A DNA stretch of 64,000 bases from positions 1,364,001 to 1,428,000 of the forward strand of contig NZ_CP050804.1 of assembly GCF_012563545.1 (NCBI RefSeq), given 5' to 3'. The notes under the pieces were generated by a model that did no database searches, was not told where the DNA came from, and was given only the letters and a program-made list of their open reading frames with translations. This DNA is from Arcanobacterium buesumense. GTDB lineage: Bacteria > Actinomycetota > Actinomycetes > Actinomycetales > Actinomycetaceae. Shown here in pieces: positions 43,785-52,832 of the stretch; position 1 is the first letter of the stretch, and every line of letters begins with the position of its first letter. The position numbers were made by a program, and so were the translations under genes.

Positions 43785-44509
43785 TTCTTCTCTACATTCT
43801 TATGCTTAACAATCGGCAGGGTGCGCATATCGGCGCTGAAAATATCAATAAGTGCAATGCGACCAGTCATTATCTTACCCACCCCGGTAATAATCTTGAT
43901 AACTTCACCTGCCATAACTGACCCTACTACCCCACACAGAGGCCCAAATGTCCCTTTTTCTTGCGGGGATGGTAGCGAATGAAAATCAGGTGTGCGCGGA
44001 TAAATATCGTCAAGCGTTACACTATGTGGGCTACGGTCATGAATAAAGACACTGACCTGGCCGTAGTATGCAATGACTGCGCCCCAAACATGTGGAATCT
44101 GATGTTCGTGGCAAGCATCGTTGACCAGATATCGGGTAGTAAAGTTATCTGAACAGTCCACCACCACATCATAGGAACTGACGATCTGCCCAGCATTTTG
44201 AGGTGTCATCCGATACGGGTAACGAATAATGGATACGTTTGGGTTTAGTTCAGTTAAGGTTTGTTCTGCACTGAGTGTTTTTTCCTGCCCAGCGCGTGGT
44301 GTTGTATGTATCACTTGTCTTTGCAGATTTGATAAGTCGACGACGTCGTCGTCAACTATCCCGATCGTACCTACTCCAGCAGCAGCCAAATACAGTAAAA
44401 CAGGTGACCCAAGTCCGCCAGCGCCGATAACCACTACTCGGGCGTACTCTACTGCCGTTTGGCCGGTATCTCCGAAATCGGTTAATCGCGTGTGTCTGGT
44501 GTAGCGCAC
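43781..44509 (-). CDS. moeB: Molybdopterin-synthase adenylyltransferase MoeB (short, zinc cysteines missing)
   Basis: Activates the C-terminus of MoaD by adenylation. Seen: VVIGAGGLGSPVLLYLAAAG (nucleotide-binding) near residue 30, DLSNLQRQVIH, and DCSDNFTTRYLVNDACH. At 242 residues it is short: the usual pair of CxxC zinc motifs is absent, the region that normally has CYRC reading TLDDIYPRTPD and the C-terminus ending KNVEKK without the second pair. There is no rhodanese domain. It may still adenylate MoaD; loss of the structural zinc is the odd point. GTG start, moeA overlapping downstream. Confidence 0.88.
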   Translation of the reverse strand: MRYTRHTRLTDFGDTGQTAVEYARVVVIGAGGLGSPVLLYLAAAGVGTIGIVDDDVVDLSNLQRQVIHTTPRAGQEKTLSAEQTLTELNPNVSIIRYPYRMTPQNAGQIVSSYDVVVDCSDNFTTRYLVNDACHEHQIPHVWGAVIAYYGQVSVFIHDRSPHSVTLDDIYPRTPDFHSLPSPQEKGTFGPLCGVVGSVMAGEVIKIITGVGKIMTGRIALIDIFSADMRTLPIVKHKNVEKK

Positions 44510-44525
44510 GTCTTTCCCTTTCCGT

Positions 44526-44559
44526 TTGCGTGTTAACAGTTATCCCCTAAACTTATTCC
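44526..44559 (+). promoter_or_regulatory. mogA-moaE promoter (leaderless)
   Basis: TTGCGT (44526-44531), a 16-base spacer and TAAACT (44548-44553) lie six bases before the ATG. No Shine-Dalgarno is seen. The opposite strand of this 50-base gap must also serve moeB. Confidence 0.55.
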
Positions 44560-45537
44560 ATGAGCCAAAACCTTGTGAAATTTGCTGTTATTACTGTTTC
44601 TGATCGCGTCTCCCAAGGAGTACGCGAAGATGGTTCTGGCCCATTAGCCTGTGAACTATTAGCCAAACACGGCCACGTAGTCTCCTCTTCAGTTGTTCCG
44701 GACGGGATTGAACCTGTCCAAGGCGCAGTACGCGAAGCAATGCTGAGCGGTGCTCAGATCATTCTAACAACTGGCGGTACTGGAATTACCCGCAGAGATC
44801 AAACCCCGCAAGCAATCTCCTCAATCATTTCTTATGACATACCGGGGATTCCAGCGCTGATCCGAGAACAGTCTAAAGTTGCTACTGCCGCACTAACTCG
44901 TTCAGTAGCCGGAGTTATCGACGATGGTAACCGGCGCGCAGTTGTTATCTCCCTCCCCGGTTCACCCGGTGGTGTAGCCGAATGTATATCTATTATTTCG
45001 GGGCTGTTCACCCATATTGCCAGCCAACTCGCCGATGGTGATCACATCCAAGAAAACTCTACGCATGCAACAGCCACTTATCACCTCGCTCACAGCAGCC
45101 AACCTTCCCATGGTTTAGGTGAAGTTATTGTTGCTGCAGTTCAACAAGATCCCATCGATATGGCGCAATTAGAGCAAAGCGTGCGCAGCGATGCAGCTGG
45201 AGCTATTTCAAGTTTTTGTGGCCGGGTACGCAACCACGATCAGCATAAAGGGGTAACGAGTATCGATTACTCAGCACATCCCAGTGCTAACGATATTATT
45301 ACCTCAATCGCTCATAAAATTGCTACCGAATATGGACTGCATAAAATCGCAGTTATTCATCGTTATGGGCATTTGGAGATCGGCGATATCGCGTTAGGTG
45401 TGGCAGTGAGTTCAGACCATCGCAAAGAATCCTTCCGAGCCGTTGAAGAAGTAGTTGAGCGTATCAAACTCGAACTCCCGGTGTGGAAAAAACAAGAGTT
45501 TAGCGACGGCTCATCCCAATGGTCTGGGATGGCTTAG
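44560..45537 (+). CDS. MogA/MoaB - MoaE fusion protein
   Basis: A 325-residue bifunctional molybdenum cofactor protein. Residues 1-160 are a MogA/MoaB domain that adenylylates molybdopterin (ITVSDRVSQGVREDGSGP, LTTGGTGITRRDQTPQAI, LPGSPGGVAECISII). Residues 185-325 are MoaE, the large subunit of molybdopterin synthase (AGAISSFCGRVRNHD, YSAHPSA, AVIHRYGHLEIGDIALGV, ELPVWKKQEFSDG with the catalytic lysines). A linker of about 25 residues joins them. The two halves act on either side of molybdopterin, so the fusion could channel it. Its stop is three bases from that of convergent moaD, its MoaE partner. Confidence 0.93.
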   Translation: MSQNLVKFAVITVSDRVSQGVREDGSGPLACELLAKHGHVVSSSVVPDGIEPVQGAVREAMLSGAQIILTTGGTGITRRDQTPQAISSIISYDIPGIPALIREQSKVATAALTRSVAGVIDDGNRRAVVISLPGSPGGVAECISIISGLFTHIASQLADGDHIQENSTHATATYHLAHSSQPSHGLGEVIVAAVQQDPIDMAQLEQSVRSDAAGAISSFCGRVRNHDQHKGVTSIDYSAHPSANDIITSIAHKIATEYGLHKIAVIHRYGHLEIGDIALGVAVSSDHRKESFRAVEEVVERIKLELPVWKKQEFSDGSSQWSGMA

Positions 45538-45540
45538 TGC

Positions 45541-45801
45541 TCACCCGCCGGCAAATGGCGGAAGAATATCTATTTCCACATTTTCCCTGTGGCTAACAAC
45601 ATCGTCATCAGCGAAGCGTCGCCCATCCACAAGCATGGCGCACATCCGCAGATGCTGGCCAAACTCTTGTCCATGTCGGTCAGTCAGTTCTCTCACCACA
45701 TCGCCTAACGTCATCGTGCTTTCAGCATCAAGGCGATCTTCGGCCACTCCAGCAGCTTCAGCAATACCGGCAAAATAACGGACCACAATCGTAGTTTTCA
45801 T
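45541..45801 (-). CDS. moaD: Molybdopterin synthase sulfur carrier subunit MoaD
   Basis: An 86-residue ubiquitin-fold sulfur carrier. Seen: VVRYFAGIAEAAGV at the start, an internal MLVDGRR and the essential C-terminal diglycine in LPPFAGG, which is adenylated by MoeB and thiocarboxylated. The start is the ATG four bases after GGAG; an earlier ATG four codons upstream overlaps that site. It follows moaA by 28 bases and converges on the mogA-moaE fusion gene. Confidence 0.93.
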   Translation of the reverse strand: MKTTIVVRYFAGIAEAAGVAEDRLDAESTMTLGDVVRELTDRHGQEFGQHLRMCAMLVDGRRFADDDVVSHRENVEIDILPPFAGG

Positions 45802-45828
45802 CGTTCTCCTCATAACTCCACCACCGGG

Positions 45829-46887
45829 TTAGCCGCCGATGGAACTCATATTTCGTTCTGGAGGAATAAACCCCTCATCATTAATACCGTGACTGGCAGG
45901 TTTAGCCCACATTGCTGATTGCCACACAGCAGCGATCTGTTGATCACTAGCACCCGAGCGAAGCAAAGTGCGCACATCGTATTCGTCGTCGGAAAACAAA
46001 CATGAACGAATCGATCCTTCAGCGGTAAGCCGCGTCCTATCACACTGAGCACAAAATGGTTGTGAGACGGAACTGATAAAACCCACTTGGCCGCCGTCGT
46101 GAGGGATTCCGCGGAAAGAACCTGGCTGCACATTCCATAATGCGGCTGGGGAACTGCCTCGCTGCGTTTCCTGAACCGCAGACAAATCGAAATGCTGCGA
46201 TAGCTGATCAATTAATGCCTGCGAGGTAATCATCTCGTCTTTATTCCATTGACCACGCGGACCAATAGGCATATATTCAATAAACCGTAGCTGTGCCCCT
46301 AAGCGCAATGATAAACTCAGCAGCTGACCAACAGAATGGTCATTGACTCCTGGCATCACTACTGCATTAATCTTCACCGGCGATAACCCAGCCGAGACTG
46401 CGGCCCTAATCCCGTCTAGGGCGTGTTGAAACCGATCGCGACGAGTAAGCGAAAAATATTCTTCTTGCGACGAAGAATCTAAGGAAATATTGACTCGCCT
46501 AAGTCCCGCATCACGCAATGCCTGGGCTCGATGTGCCAAACCTAAAGCATTTGTTGTTAAAGAAATATCCGGGTGGCCCCCATCGACAGTATCAAGTTTC
46601 GCAGTTTCTTCAACGATTCGTTCAAGGCCTTTACGGAGTAATGGTTCTCCGCCGGTAAAACGCACTGTGGTGATTCCCAAAAGTTCAACGCCGATCCGAA
46701 CCATGCGAATAACTTCATCATCAGAAAGTATCTTCGTCAGTGGGAGTAACGGCAACCCTTCTTCTGGCATGCAGTACTGGCATCGCAAGTTACATCGGTC
46801 AGTTAACGATACGCGAAGATCGCGCGCGCTACGACCGTATTGATCGCGTAACATACGTGGCAACGGCTCAGGCTGCTGGTAAACCAC
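45829..46887 (-). CDS. moaA: GTP 3',8-cyclase MoaA
   Basis: Radical-SAM enzyme that starts molybdenum cofactor synthesis from GTP. Seen: SLTDRCNLRCQYCMPEEG (CxxxCxxC for the SAM cluster) near residue 28, FTGGEPLLRKGL, and the second cluster cysteines in CAQCDRTRL with a third in SIRSCLF. The C-terminal GG, needed for activity, is present (MSSIGG). The length of 352 residues is usual. The GTG start follows GGGGG by four bases. It lies between the Fe-S protein gene and moaD on the same strand. Confidence 0.95.
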   Translation of the reverse strand: MVYQQPEPLPRMLRDQYGRSARDLRVSLTDRCNLRCQYCMPEEGLPLLPLTKILSDDEVIRMVRIGVELLGITTVRFTGGEPLLRKGLERIVEETAKLDTVDGGHPDISLTTNALGLAHRAQALRDAGLRRVNISLDSSSQEEYFSLTRRDRFQHALDGIRAAVSAGLSPVKINAVVMPGVNDHSVGQLLSLSLRLGAQLRFIEYMPIGPRGQWNKDEMITSQALIDQLSQHFDLSAVQETQRGSSPAALWNVQPGSFRGIPHDGGQVGFISSVSQPFCAQCDRTRLTAEGSIRSCLFSDDEYDVRTLLRSGASDQQIAAVWQSAMWAKPASHGINDEGFIPPERNMSSIGG

Positions 46888-46972
46888 AATACCCCCATAT
46901 CCATCTAGAGATACCTGACACTACTAGGGTGACAGTTATCTTTCAAACCATACGCGAGTACGTCCCGGAAAC

Positions 46973-47851
46973 CTAGTCCAGATTTTCGCCAATCAGTGAA
47001 CGCATAAGCTCCATTGGTACTGACTCAAAAGGATGGTCTTGACGATAAGTACACAACGGACACAGCTCAGTATCGCGAGTAACAAATGTTGCTCCACATT
47101 GCACACATGCGCGAGTTTGACGGCTCACTAGTTGCTGTTGTGGTTTGGTAGTAAGCGTAGACCACGACGACGGACCAGTAACTTCTAATGCGTCAACCGG
47201 GCATAAGTCCACACACGACAAGCATCCACGACATGCTCTGTGATTGTGCCACAAAGTATCTTTACTTGTGCTGCTTGGACTAGCGCCAGCAATATTCAAC
47301 GCGTCATGAGGACAAGCTTTAACGCACACCCCACACATTGTGCACCCAGTGGCCTGAAGTTCAATACCAAGTGGCGCATGAAGTGGCAATGCATCAAGGT
47401 CACTGACTCCTAATAAAACCAGCGCCGCTAAAGTGCGTTCTTGATCATCACTTGTTAAGTCAAGCGGACATGAGATGCTCAGGCCTAAAATTGCACGGCG
47501 AGGTAACGGCATGTCATTGAGCTTCAGTGTAGTTCCAGCACGCAATCGTCGTTTATCGGATGCCTCGTAGCGGCACACACGCTCAGGGGTAAGACTTTCC
47601 CAGATAGCAATTTTATGTTCGAGTGCGCTGAGGTTCTCAGGACACGGATGGACATATACCGTATGTGCTCCCACCGCAAGCATCTGGGCAACTACTCCGT
47701 CAGAGGCATGAGCTAGGCACTCATTCCATACAACGCTAATCACATGCCGCTTTGGCTGAATAGGCTGAGCATGAGCACATGAAATAATGACATGGCTACC
47801 AGGTTCTTGAGCTGCTAGCCAACGCAGTAAGGTAGCAACAGCATCACTCAT
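46973..47851 (-). CDS. Two-[4Fe-4S] ferredoxin-type protein with zinc ribbon and unusual N-terminal domain
   Basis: A 292-residue protein of unknown role. N-terminal 130 residues hold cysteines in IISCAH, WNECLAH and VHPCPEN, and look faintly like the MvhD-type electron-transfer domain. Two ferredoxin motifs follow: CTMCGVCVKACPHDA and CRGCLSCVDLCPVDA. The tail has a zinc-ribbon-like ACVQCGATF with ELCPLC. No Tat or Sec signal, so cytoplasmic. The ATG lies inside the end of the TorD-like gene (eight-base overlap). Context suggests it helps mature, or supplies electrons to, the DMSO reductase. That is inference; I know no named homologue. Confidence 0.75.
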   Translation of the reverse strand: MSDAVATLLRWLAAQEPGSHVIISCAHAQPIQPKRHVISVVWNECLAHASDGVVAQMLAVGAHTVYVHPCPENLSALEHKIAIWESLTPERVCRYEASDKRRLRAGTTLKLNDMPLPRRAILGLSISCPLDLTSDDQERTLAALVLLGVSDLDALPLHAPLGIELQATGCTMCGVCVKACPHDALNIAGASPSSTSKDTLWHNHRACRGCLSCVDLCPVDALEVTGPSSWSTLTTKPQQQLVSRQTRACVQCGATFVTRDTELCPLCTYRQDHPFESVPMELMRSLIGENLD

Positions 47852-48530
47852 GTGGATACGTTAGGCCGATTGCGGTAAACCAAGTCTCTAGTGCGCCTTG
47901 AGTTAAGGCAATAACTCCGCGTAGCCACGCGGTAGTAGCTTCCTGAGATGCGTGAGCTAACATAGCGGGCATCCAGGTAACAATATGCTCCTTGGTAAAC
48001 GAGACAGCAAGTTCTTGCGCCATATCGTGACCATCAAGTGCCGCTATACAACACCTACCTAAAAAATCGAGTTCTAGACCTATGTGATCGTCTGGCTCAG
48101 TGTTATATTTTGGCGCTTGAAGTGCGAGCTTGGCGTATTCTTGGCGCACCTCTAGAGTTTGCCTATCAAAAACAAGACGATCTTGCCCACAGTGTACGGA
48201 TTCGTATGGGGGTACTTTCGCCGAAGCAGAAATGCCGTAGAGGGTGTCTTGATCAGTGATGATCGCGTCATCGTTCTCTGCACGCTGGGCCGATTCAGCC
48301 AAAAGTTCTAGACCGCGGGAGCTATACTGCGATAAAGCGGAATCAAGTGGCCACTGATGAAGTAGCCCGATAACATCGGATCGCGTTTGACCGTCAGCGG
48401 GCTGGATATGTAACCGCCCTAAGACGGTAAAAGCGGCGGCAAAAGCATCATACTCTGCTGGGCTAAGCACAGATTTTCTCCTTAAATATGGGTCTAGGGT
48501 AAGGCTACCTCGAGTCAGTGCGAATTGCAT
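47844..48530 (-). CDS. TorD/DmsD family molybdoenzyme chaperone
   Basis: About 228 residues, all-helical, cytoplasmic. TorD-type chaperones bind the Tat signal of a molybdoenzyme and hold export until the cofactor is loaded. Seen: helical segments with AFAAAFTVLGRLH, GRCCIAALDGHDM and KEHIVTWMPAMLAHA; the last is like the TorD FxxxHLxxWxxxF helix signature. The start is uncertain. A longer GTG reading begins within a terminator hairpin, so I take the ATG giving MQFALTRG. It follows the dmsABC genes, with a terminator between, and overlaps the Fe-S protein gene. Confidence 0.75.
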   Translation of the reverse strand: MQFALTRGSLTLDPYLRRKSVLSPAEYDAFAAAFTVLGRLHIQPADGQTRSDVIGLLHQWPLDSALSQYSSRGLELLAESAQRAENDDAIITDQDTLYGISASAKVPPYESVHCGQDRLVFDRQTLEVRQEYAKLALQAPKYNTEPDDHIGLELDFLGRCCIAALDGHDMAQELAVSFTKEHIVTWMPAMLAHASQEATTAWLRGVIALTQGALETWFTAIGLTYPHE

Positions 48531-48555
48531 TGCCACTGGCACACTAACAAAACCA

Positions 48556-48590
48556 AACGTGAGCTGGGAAGGTCTTTCCCAGCTCACGTT
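48556..48590 (-). terminator. Terminator after dmsC
   Basis: A perfect 15-bp stem with a five-base loop is followed on the minus strand by a T-rich run (tttggttttgtt). It ends the dmsABC transcript, 20 bases after the dmsC stop, and precedes the TorD-like gene. Confidence 0.85.
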
Positions 48591-48610
48591 ACATCAAGCA
48601 TTCATAAAGA

Positions 48611-49573
48611 TTATCCAGTGATGGTTTGCCAGGTGTTCAGCCCGGCACGCCACAGACCATCGTAATGAATTGAGCGTCCCATAAATTCGGAAATAACAGC
48701 TAGCACGAACGCAGCAACAATAACAGCAATCAATATTCTATTGGGTATTGCAGACATCCGCGCTTGGTTGAAAGCAAAAACGCCTGAAATGACTACTGCT
48801 ACTCCAAGAAGCAACAAGCGCCACAACAAGAAGCTGAAGGATATTTCCGAAGCTACATGTTCTGCTGCCGGGCCACCATGTACCAACGTCAGAAGGTACA
48901 TGGGGTAGGTAATAAAGATAACCACACCAGCTGCGGTTGCAACCGCAGTTAGTCCTTGAAGCGCGGAACGCAAGAGCGAAATAAGATCCTCGTTAAATGC
49001 TTCTGCTTTATCTTTACGTATCTTCCCAAGCGGATCTCGCGTCCAGACGACCAACAATGCCAAGGCTACTGCCAACGGGCCAGTAAGTAAGGTCGAAGCA
49101 AAGAAGAAGACTGGAACAGTGAAGTTATTCCAAGCTGGAATAGTAATTGTCGAGTAATAGACTCCGCTCATTGACACAAGCAAGAATAATCCAGAAAGCG
49201 CAGTAAGGATCGCCAGGATTTCACGCAATCCACGAGTAAACCAGTTGAACCATTGCGAGATTGCAAAAGCGGCACCGAAACCACCGAATAAGACACCAGC
49301 AAATAGCTCACGGCTCAACCACGATGAAAAAATATTATTCATCGTGAAAATTGCATGGAATGGGTCATTCAAGTGGAAGAACGCGGCAAAAAATCCAGCA
49401 ACGAGGAGCGGCCCAACCGCATACATTGCTACATCGGTAATCCGATCGATTGCCGCCACAGAAATTTTCCGATATCTACCCAGCAATTGAATAGCGCCGA
49501 GTGCCCAAAAAGCTCCCACCGACATTTGCGCCACGACGGTGAAGATAATCATGGGTAATTCGTGGATATTCAT
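48611..49573 (-). CDS. dmsC: DMSO reductase membrane anchor subunit DmsC
   Basis: A 320-residue membrane protein with eight predicted spans, the DmsC layout. It anchors DmsAB outside the membrane and oxidises menaquinol to supply electrons. Seen: HELPMIIFTVVAQMSVGAFW at the start, typical of DmsC, then alternating hydrophobic segments and SRELFAGVLFGGFGA. The ATG shares one base with the dmsB stop, with AAGGAG seven bases upstream. No haem-binding histidine pair stands out, as expected for DmsC. Confidence 0.9.
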   Translation of the reverse strand: MNIHELPMIIFTVVAQMSVGAFWALGAIQLLGRYRKISVAAIDRITDVAMYAVGPLLVAGFFAAFFHLNDPFHAIFTMNNIFSSWLSRELFAGVLFGGFGAAFAISQWFNWFTRGLREILAILTALSGLFLLVSMSGVYYSTITIPAWNNFTVPVFFFASTLLTGPLAVALALLVVWTRDPLGKIRKDKAEAFNEDLISLLRSALQGLTAVATAAGVVIFITYPMYLLTLVHGGPAAEHVASEISFSFLLWRLLLLGVAVVISGVFAFNQARMSAIPNRILIAVIVAAFVLAVISEFMGRSIHYDGLWRAGLNTWQTITG

Positions 49574-50211
49574 CAGATCTCCTTCGGGTTTGTAATCTGA
49601 CCGGTGCCGGAATCCCATGCTTGAGCATCACGGTGCGGTGTAATAACAAGATGTGGTTTGGTAATCGATGAATCCGGCAGTGGAGCGACGGAATCAGTAT
49701 CCCCATACTTTTCACGCAATTCATCGATTGGACCCCAATCAAGGGCGCGTGATGGACAAGCTGCTACGCAGGCTGGATCTTTTCCTTCGGAACGGTAGTC
49801 GTAGCACAAATCGCATTTAGACATATGTCCAGTTTCCGAATTGAGCTGCGGAGCACCGTATGGACAAGCCCACTGACAGTATCGACAACCCACGCACTTC
49901 GATTCATCAACATATACAGTACCGTCCGGGCGTCGGCTCATCGCCGTCGTCGGACAAACCTCCATGCACACCGCATTTTCGCAGTGATTACATGAAATTG
50001 AGGTGTAATAAGCAAATACGTTGGGCTCGAAAGTATTGCCATGAACTTGCCATGAACCACCCGAATATTCGACAACGCGACGCCAGGTGATTCCTACTGG
50101 AAGATCATGCTTATCTTTACAAGCAATCTGGCAGGCTTTACAACCATTGCACAGCGACTGATCAAAGTGGAAGCCGTATTGGGCGCCTTCTTTTGTGTAA
50201 TCTTCAGCCAT
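49573..50211 (-). CDS. dmsB: DMSO reductase iron-sulphur subunit DmsB
   Basis: A 212-residue subunit holding four [4Fe-4S] clusters that pass electrons from DmsC to DmsA. Seen: CNGCKACQIACKDKHD, CNHCENAVCMEVCPTTAM, CVGCRYCQWACPYGAPQ, and CDLCYDY with CVAACPSRAL, sixteen cluster cysteines in the ordinary order. There is no signal of its own; it travels with DmsA through Tat. It lies 11 bases after dmsA and is coupled to dmsC. Confidence 0.95.
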   Translation of the reverse strand: MAEDYTKEGAQYGFHFDQSLCNGCKACQIACKDKHDLPVGITWRRVVEYSGGSWQVHGNTFEPNVFAYYTSISCNHCENAVCMEVCPTTAMSRRPDGTVYVDESKCVGCRYCQWACPYGAPQLNSETGHMSKCDLCYDYRSEGKDPACVAACPSRALDWGPIDELREKYGDTDSVAPLPDSSITKPHLVITPHRDAQAWDSGTGQITNPKEI

Positions 50212-50222
50212 GATTGATCCTC

Positions 50223-52775
50223 CTAGGCCTTCTTAATTTCAACAGTGACAGTGTGTACTGCATTGCCACGGGCTAACGGTGACGGATGCAATGCACTCAA
50301 CGTATTAGTATTGCCACCAATATCTACCGGCACATTTTGATTGGCTTCCTTCGGTGGAGCAACTTCAGATGTTGGCACAGGGGTGAACCATGCACCTTGT
50401 GGCAACGAAGCGACACCGGGAGCAATACGTTCCGTGACCTTGGCTTCGATCTTAACCGTACCGCGGTCATTGAAAGCAAAGACTTGATCGCCATTCTTAA
50501 TACCCCGAGCTTGCGCATCAATTGGGTTGATCCAAATAGTTTGGATATGGGCTTCACGTAGCCAGTCAACGTTTCCGTAGGTTGAGTGCGTGCGCGCCTT
50601 GAAATGGTGTCCAATCAGCTGAATCGGATACTGTGAATCGCGCGCATCCAGTGCACCTTCCCACGTGGGGACATATTCTGGAAGTGGAACGAGCTTATCG
50701 CCTTCTTTGGAATCTCGGAAATCATCAAAAGTCCACTTTTCTGCCATACGCTCAAGGCGCTGAGAATAGATTTCAATCTTTCCAGATGGTGTATCAAGCG
50801 GATTTTCTACTGGGTCTTCCCGGAAGTCTTCCATCGAAACGACCGGACCAGCCAGTTTGCGGAAGATCCCCATTTCTCGCCACTGCTCGTATGTAGGCAA
50901 CTCTGGATCTTTGGCACGTGCCTTTTCCACAGCTTCGCGTAGCCAGCCTTCCCGATCTTTACCTTCAGTGAATTCCTCTTCCACTCCTAGGCGTTGCGCT
51001 AATTCAGCACAAATGGTGTAAACGTCCTTGCACTCGTAAAGAGGTTTGATCGCTTGCGAAGAAAGAATACCGTAAGCCATCGGGCTGGCATTTTCTCCCG
51101 GATGCAAATCAAATTCTTCAGCTGCAGATGTACCCGGCAAGACATAGTCAGAATAACGGCAAGAGACGGTCATCTGAATATCGCAGTTAACAATGAGTTC
51201 GCACTTAGATTCGTCTTGCAAAATCTCAACAGACTTATTGTTATCACCAGTCTGATTGACGATTGAGTTACCGCCATATTGCCAGACCATCTTGATAGGC
51301 ACATCAAGTTGAGTATTCGTTGGGTTGCCATTTTCGTCAACCGGGACCTTGAAATCACGAACGCCTTCTTTAGGCTTTTCCATCACGCCAGCATTAAACG
51401 TGTTCATTTGCGGACCGTGCTCGATAGCATCCAACCAGGCGAAGACTGGAATAATCTTCATCGATGGATTTGGCTTATTCGCAGTTAAAAGTTTCTTGAT
51501 TGGCAAACCTGGCGAGGATTCACGGGCACCGTTACCACCGCCTGCAATACCAATATTTCCGGTCACACAGGACAGCAGGAAGATAGCCCGTGCAGTGTTC
51601 TCACCATTAGCATGACGCTGTGGCCCCCAACCTTGGGTGATCGCACATGGCTTAGCGCCTGCAATATCGCGAGCGAGTCGACGAATCACATCAGCGGGAA
51701 CACCAGTGATATCTGCGGCCCATTCTGGCGTCTTTTCAACGCCATCCTTCTTACCTTCAATGTAGGAACGGTAAGAAGAATTTGCTGGAGCACCTTCGGG
51801 CATATGATCTTCATCGAAGCCCACACAGTAAGTATCTAGGAACTGCTGGTCATGAAGGTTTTCTTTCAACATCACCCAAATCATGCCAGCAATAAGAGCC
51901 GCATCAGTGCCTGGACGCAGTGCGATCCACTCGTCAGCTAGGTCCAAGGCGGTTTCCGAATAACGTGGATCAATAACGATCGTTCGCACGCCTGACTTCT
52001 TACGAGTTTGCTGTGACACGAATGTTAATCCGCCACCAGACATACGCGTTTCTAATGGATTGTTTCCAAACATCACTTGGAGTTTGGCGTTCGCGGCATC
52101 GTCAAGGGAATTTGACCCAAACCAGCTACCGTAGAAATACGGATATGCCGAGGTAATTTCAGTGGTGGAATAGTCTGAATAGTGGTCAAGATAGCCACCC
52201 CAGCAGTTAAGCAACCGAGCAAATGCGGTTGCGTCTGGCGGCCACGACGTCGAGACTACCGAGCCAAGCGTGCCGGTACCGTAATTAACGTAGAAAGCTT
52301 CGTTGCCGTACTTGTCTTTAATTTCTTTCATCTTGGCAGCAATCTCATCGAGTGCTTGCTCCCATGAGATTTCTTCCCATTGACCTTCGCCACGCTTAGT
52401 ACCCGGCTTGCGCTTGAGTGGCTTCTTTAACCGGTCTGGATTGTAAATCCGGTGGCGAATCGAACGCCCGCGAACGCATGCTCGCACGGATTGGTTACCT
52501 AATTCGTTAGTTCCGGTATCATCTGGCAAAACACGAACAACCGTGCCATCTTTAACTTCCAGACGAACTGGGCACCGCGAACCACAGTTAACGGTACAAG
52601 CCGACCAAATGAGTTTTGAATCGTTTTTTTCAGCTCCATGCGCAGATGATCCCAGCCATGCTGACCCACCTGCTCCCACGAGGGTTGCGCTACCGGCAGC
52701 CACACCTGACCACTTCAGGAATGACCGACGTGAAATATCGAACGCACCCTCGCGATTCTCGGTTTTATCCACCAT
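50223..52775 (-). CDS. dmsA: DMSO reductase-type molybdoenzyme catalytic subunit DmsA
   Basis: An 850-residue molybdo-bis(MGD) oxidoreductase. Seen: a Tat signal with SRRSFLK at residues 15-21 and a hydrophobic stretch; [4Fe-4S] cysteines 60, 64, 68 and 100; CWGGYLDHYSDYS at 191-203, where Ser203 matches the serine molybdenum ligand of E. coli DmsA; and FKARTHSTYGNV in the C-terminal cofactor-binding part. The start is the ATG five bases after GAGGAGG; a longer reading by 12 codons lacks a ribosome site. Dimethyl sulfoxide or similar S/N-oxides are expected acceptors, but the true substrate is not shown. First gene of dmsABC. Confidence 0.93.
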   Translation of the reverse strand: MVDKTENREGAFDISRRSFLKWSGVAAGSATLVGAGGSAWLGSSAHGAEKNDSKLIWSACTVNCGSRCPVRLEVKDGTVVRVLPDDTGTNELGNQSVRACVRGRSIRHRIYNPDRLKKPLKRKPGTKRGEGQWEEISWEQALDEIAAKMKEIKDKYGNEAFYVNYGTGTLGSVVSTSWPPDATAFARLLNCWGGYLDHYSDYSTTEITSAYPYFYGSWFGSNSLDDAANAKLQVMFGNNPLETRMSGGGLTFVSQQTRKKSGVRTIVIDPRYSETALDLADEWIALRPGTDAALIAGMIWVMLKENLHDQQFLDTYCVGFDEDHMPEGAPANSSYRSYIEGKKDGVEKTPEWAADITGVPADVIRRLARDIAGAKPCAITQGWGPQRHANGENTARAIFLLSCVTGNIGIAGGGNGARESSPGLPIKKLLTANKPNPSMKIIPVFAWLDAIEHGPQMNTFNAGVMEKPKEGVRDFKVPVDENGNPTNTQLDVPIKMVWQYGGNSIVNQTGDNNKSVEILQDESKCELIVNCDIQMTVSCRYSDYVLPGTSAAEEFDLHPGENASPMAYGILSSQAIKPLYECKDVYTICAELAQRLGVEEEFTEGKDREGWLREAVEKARAKDPELPTYEQWREMGIFRKLAGPVVSMEDFREDPVENPLDTPSGKIEIYSQRLERMAEKWTFDDFRDSKEGDKLVPLPEYVPTWEGALDARDSQYPIQLIGHHFKARTHSTYGNVDWLREAHIQTIWINPIDAQARGIKNGDQVFAFNDRGTVKIEAKVTERIAPGVASLPQGAWFTPVPTSEVAPPKEANQNVPVDIGGNTNTLSALHPSPLARGNAVHTVTVEIKKA

Positions 52776-52832
52776 GAGAACCTCCTCTTTTTCCGTTATT
52801 TTCGCGGGCATAATTGTCCCCCAGTTACTGCG

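Noticed and set aside
46888-46972. Molybdenum cofactor riboswitch before moaA
   Set aside because: Only 85 bases separate moaA from the upstream gene and no Moco-RNA-like fold was recognised.
48531-48587. Longer N-terminus for the TorD-like protein from a GTG
   Set aside because: That start lies within the dmsC terminator hairpin, so initiation there is unlikely.
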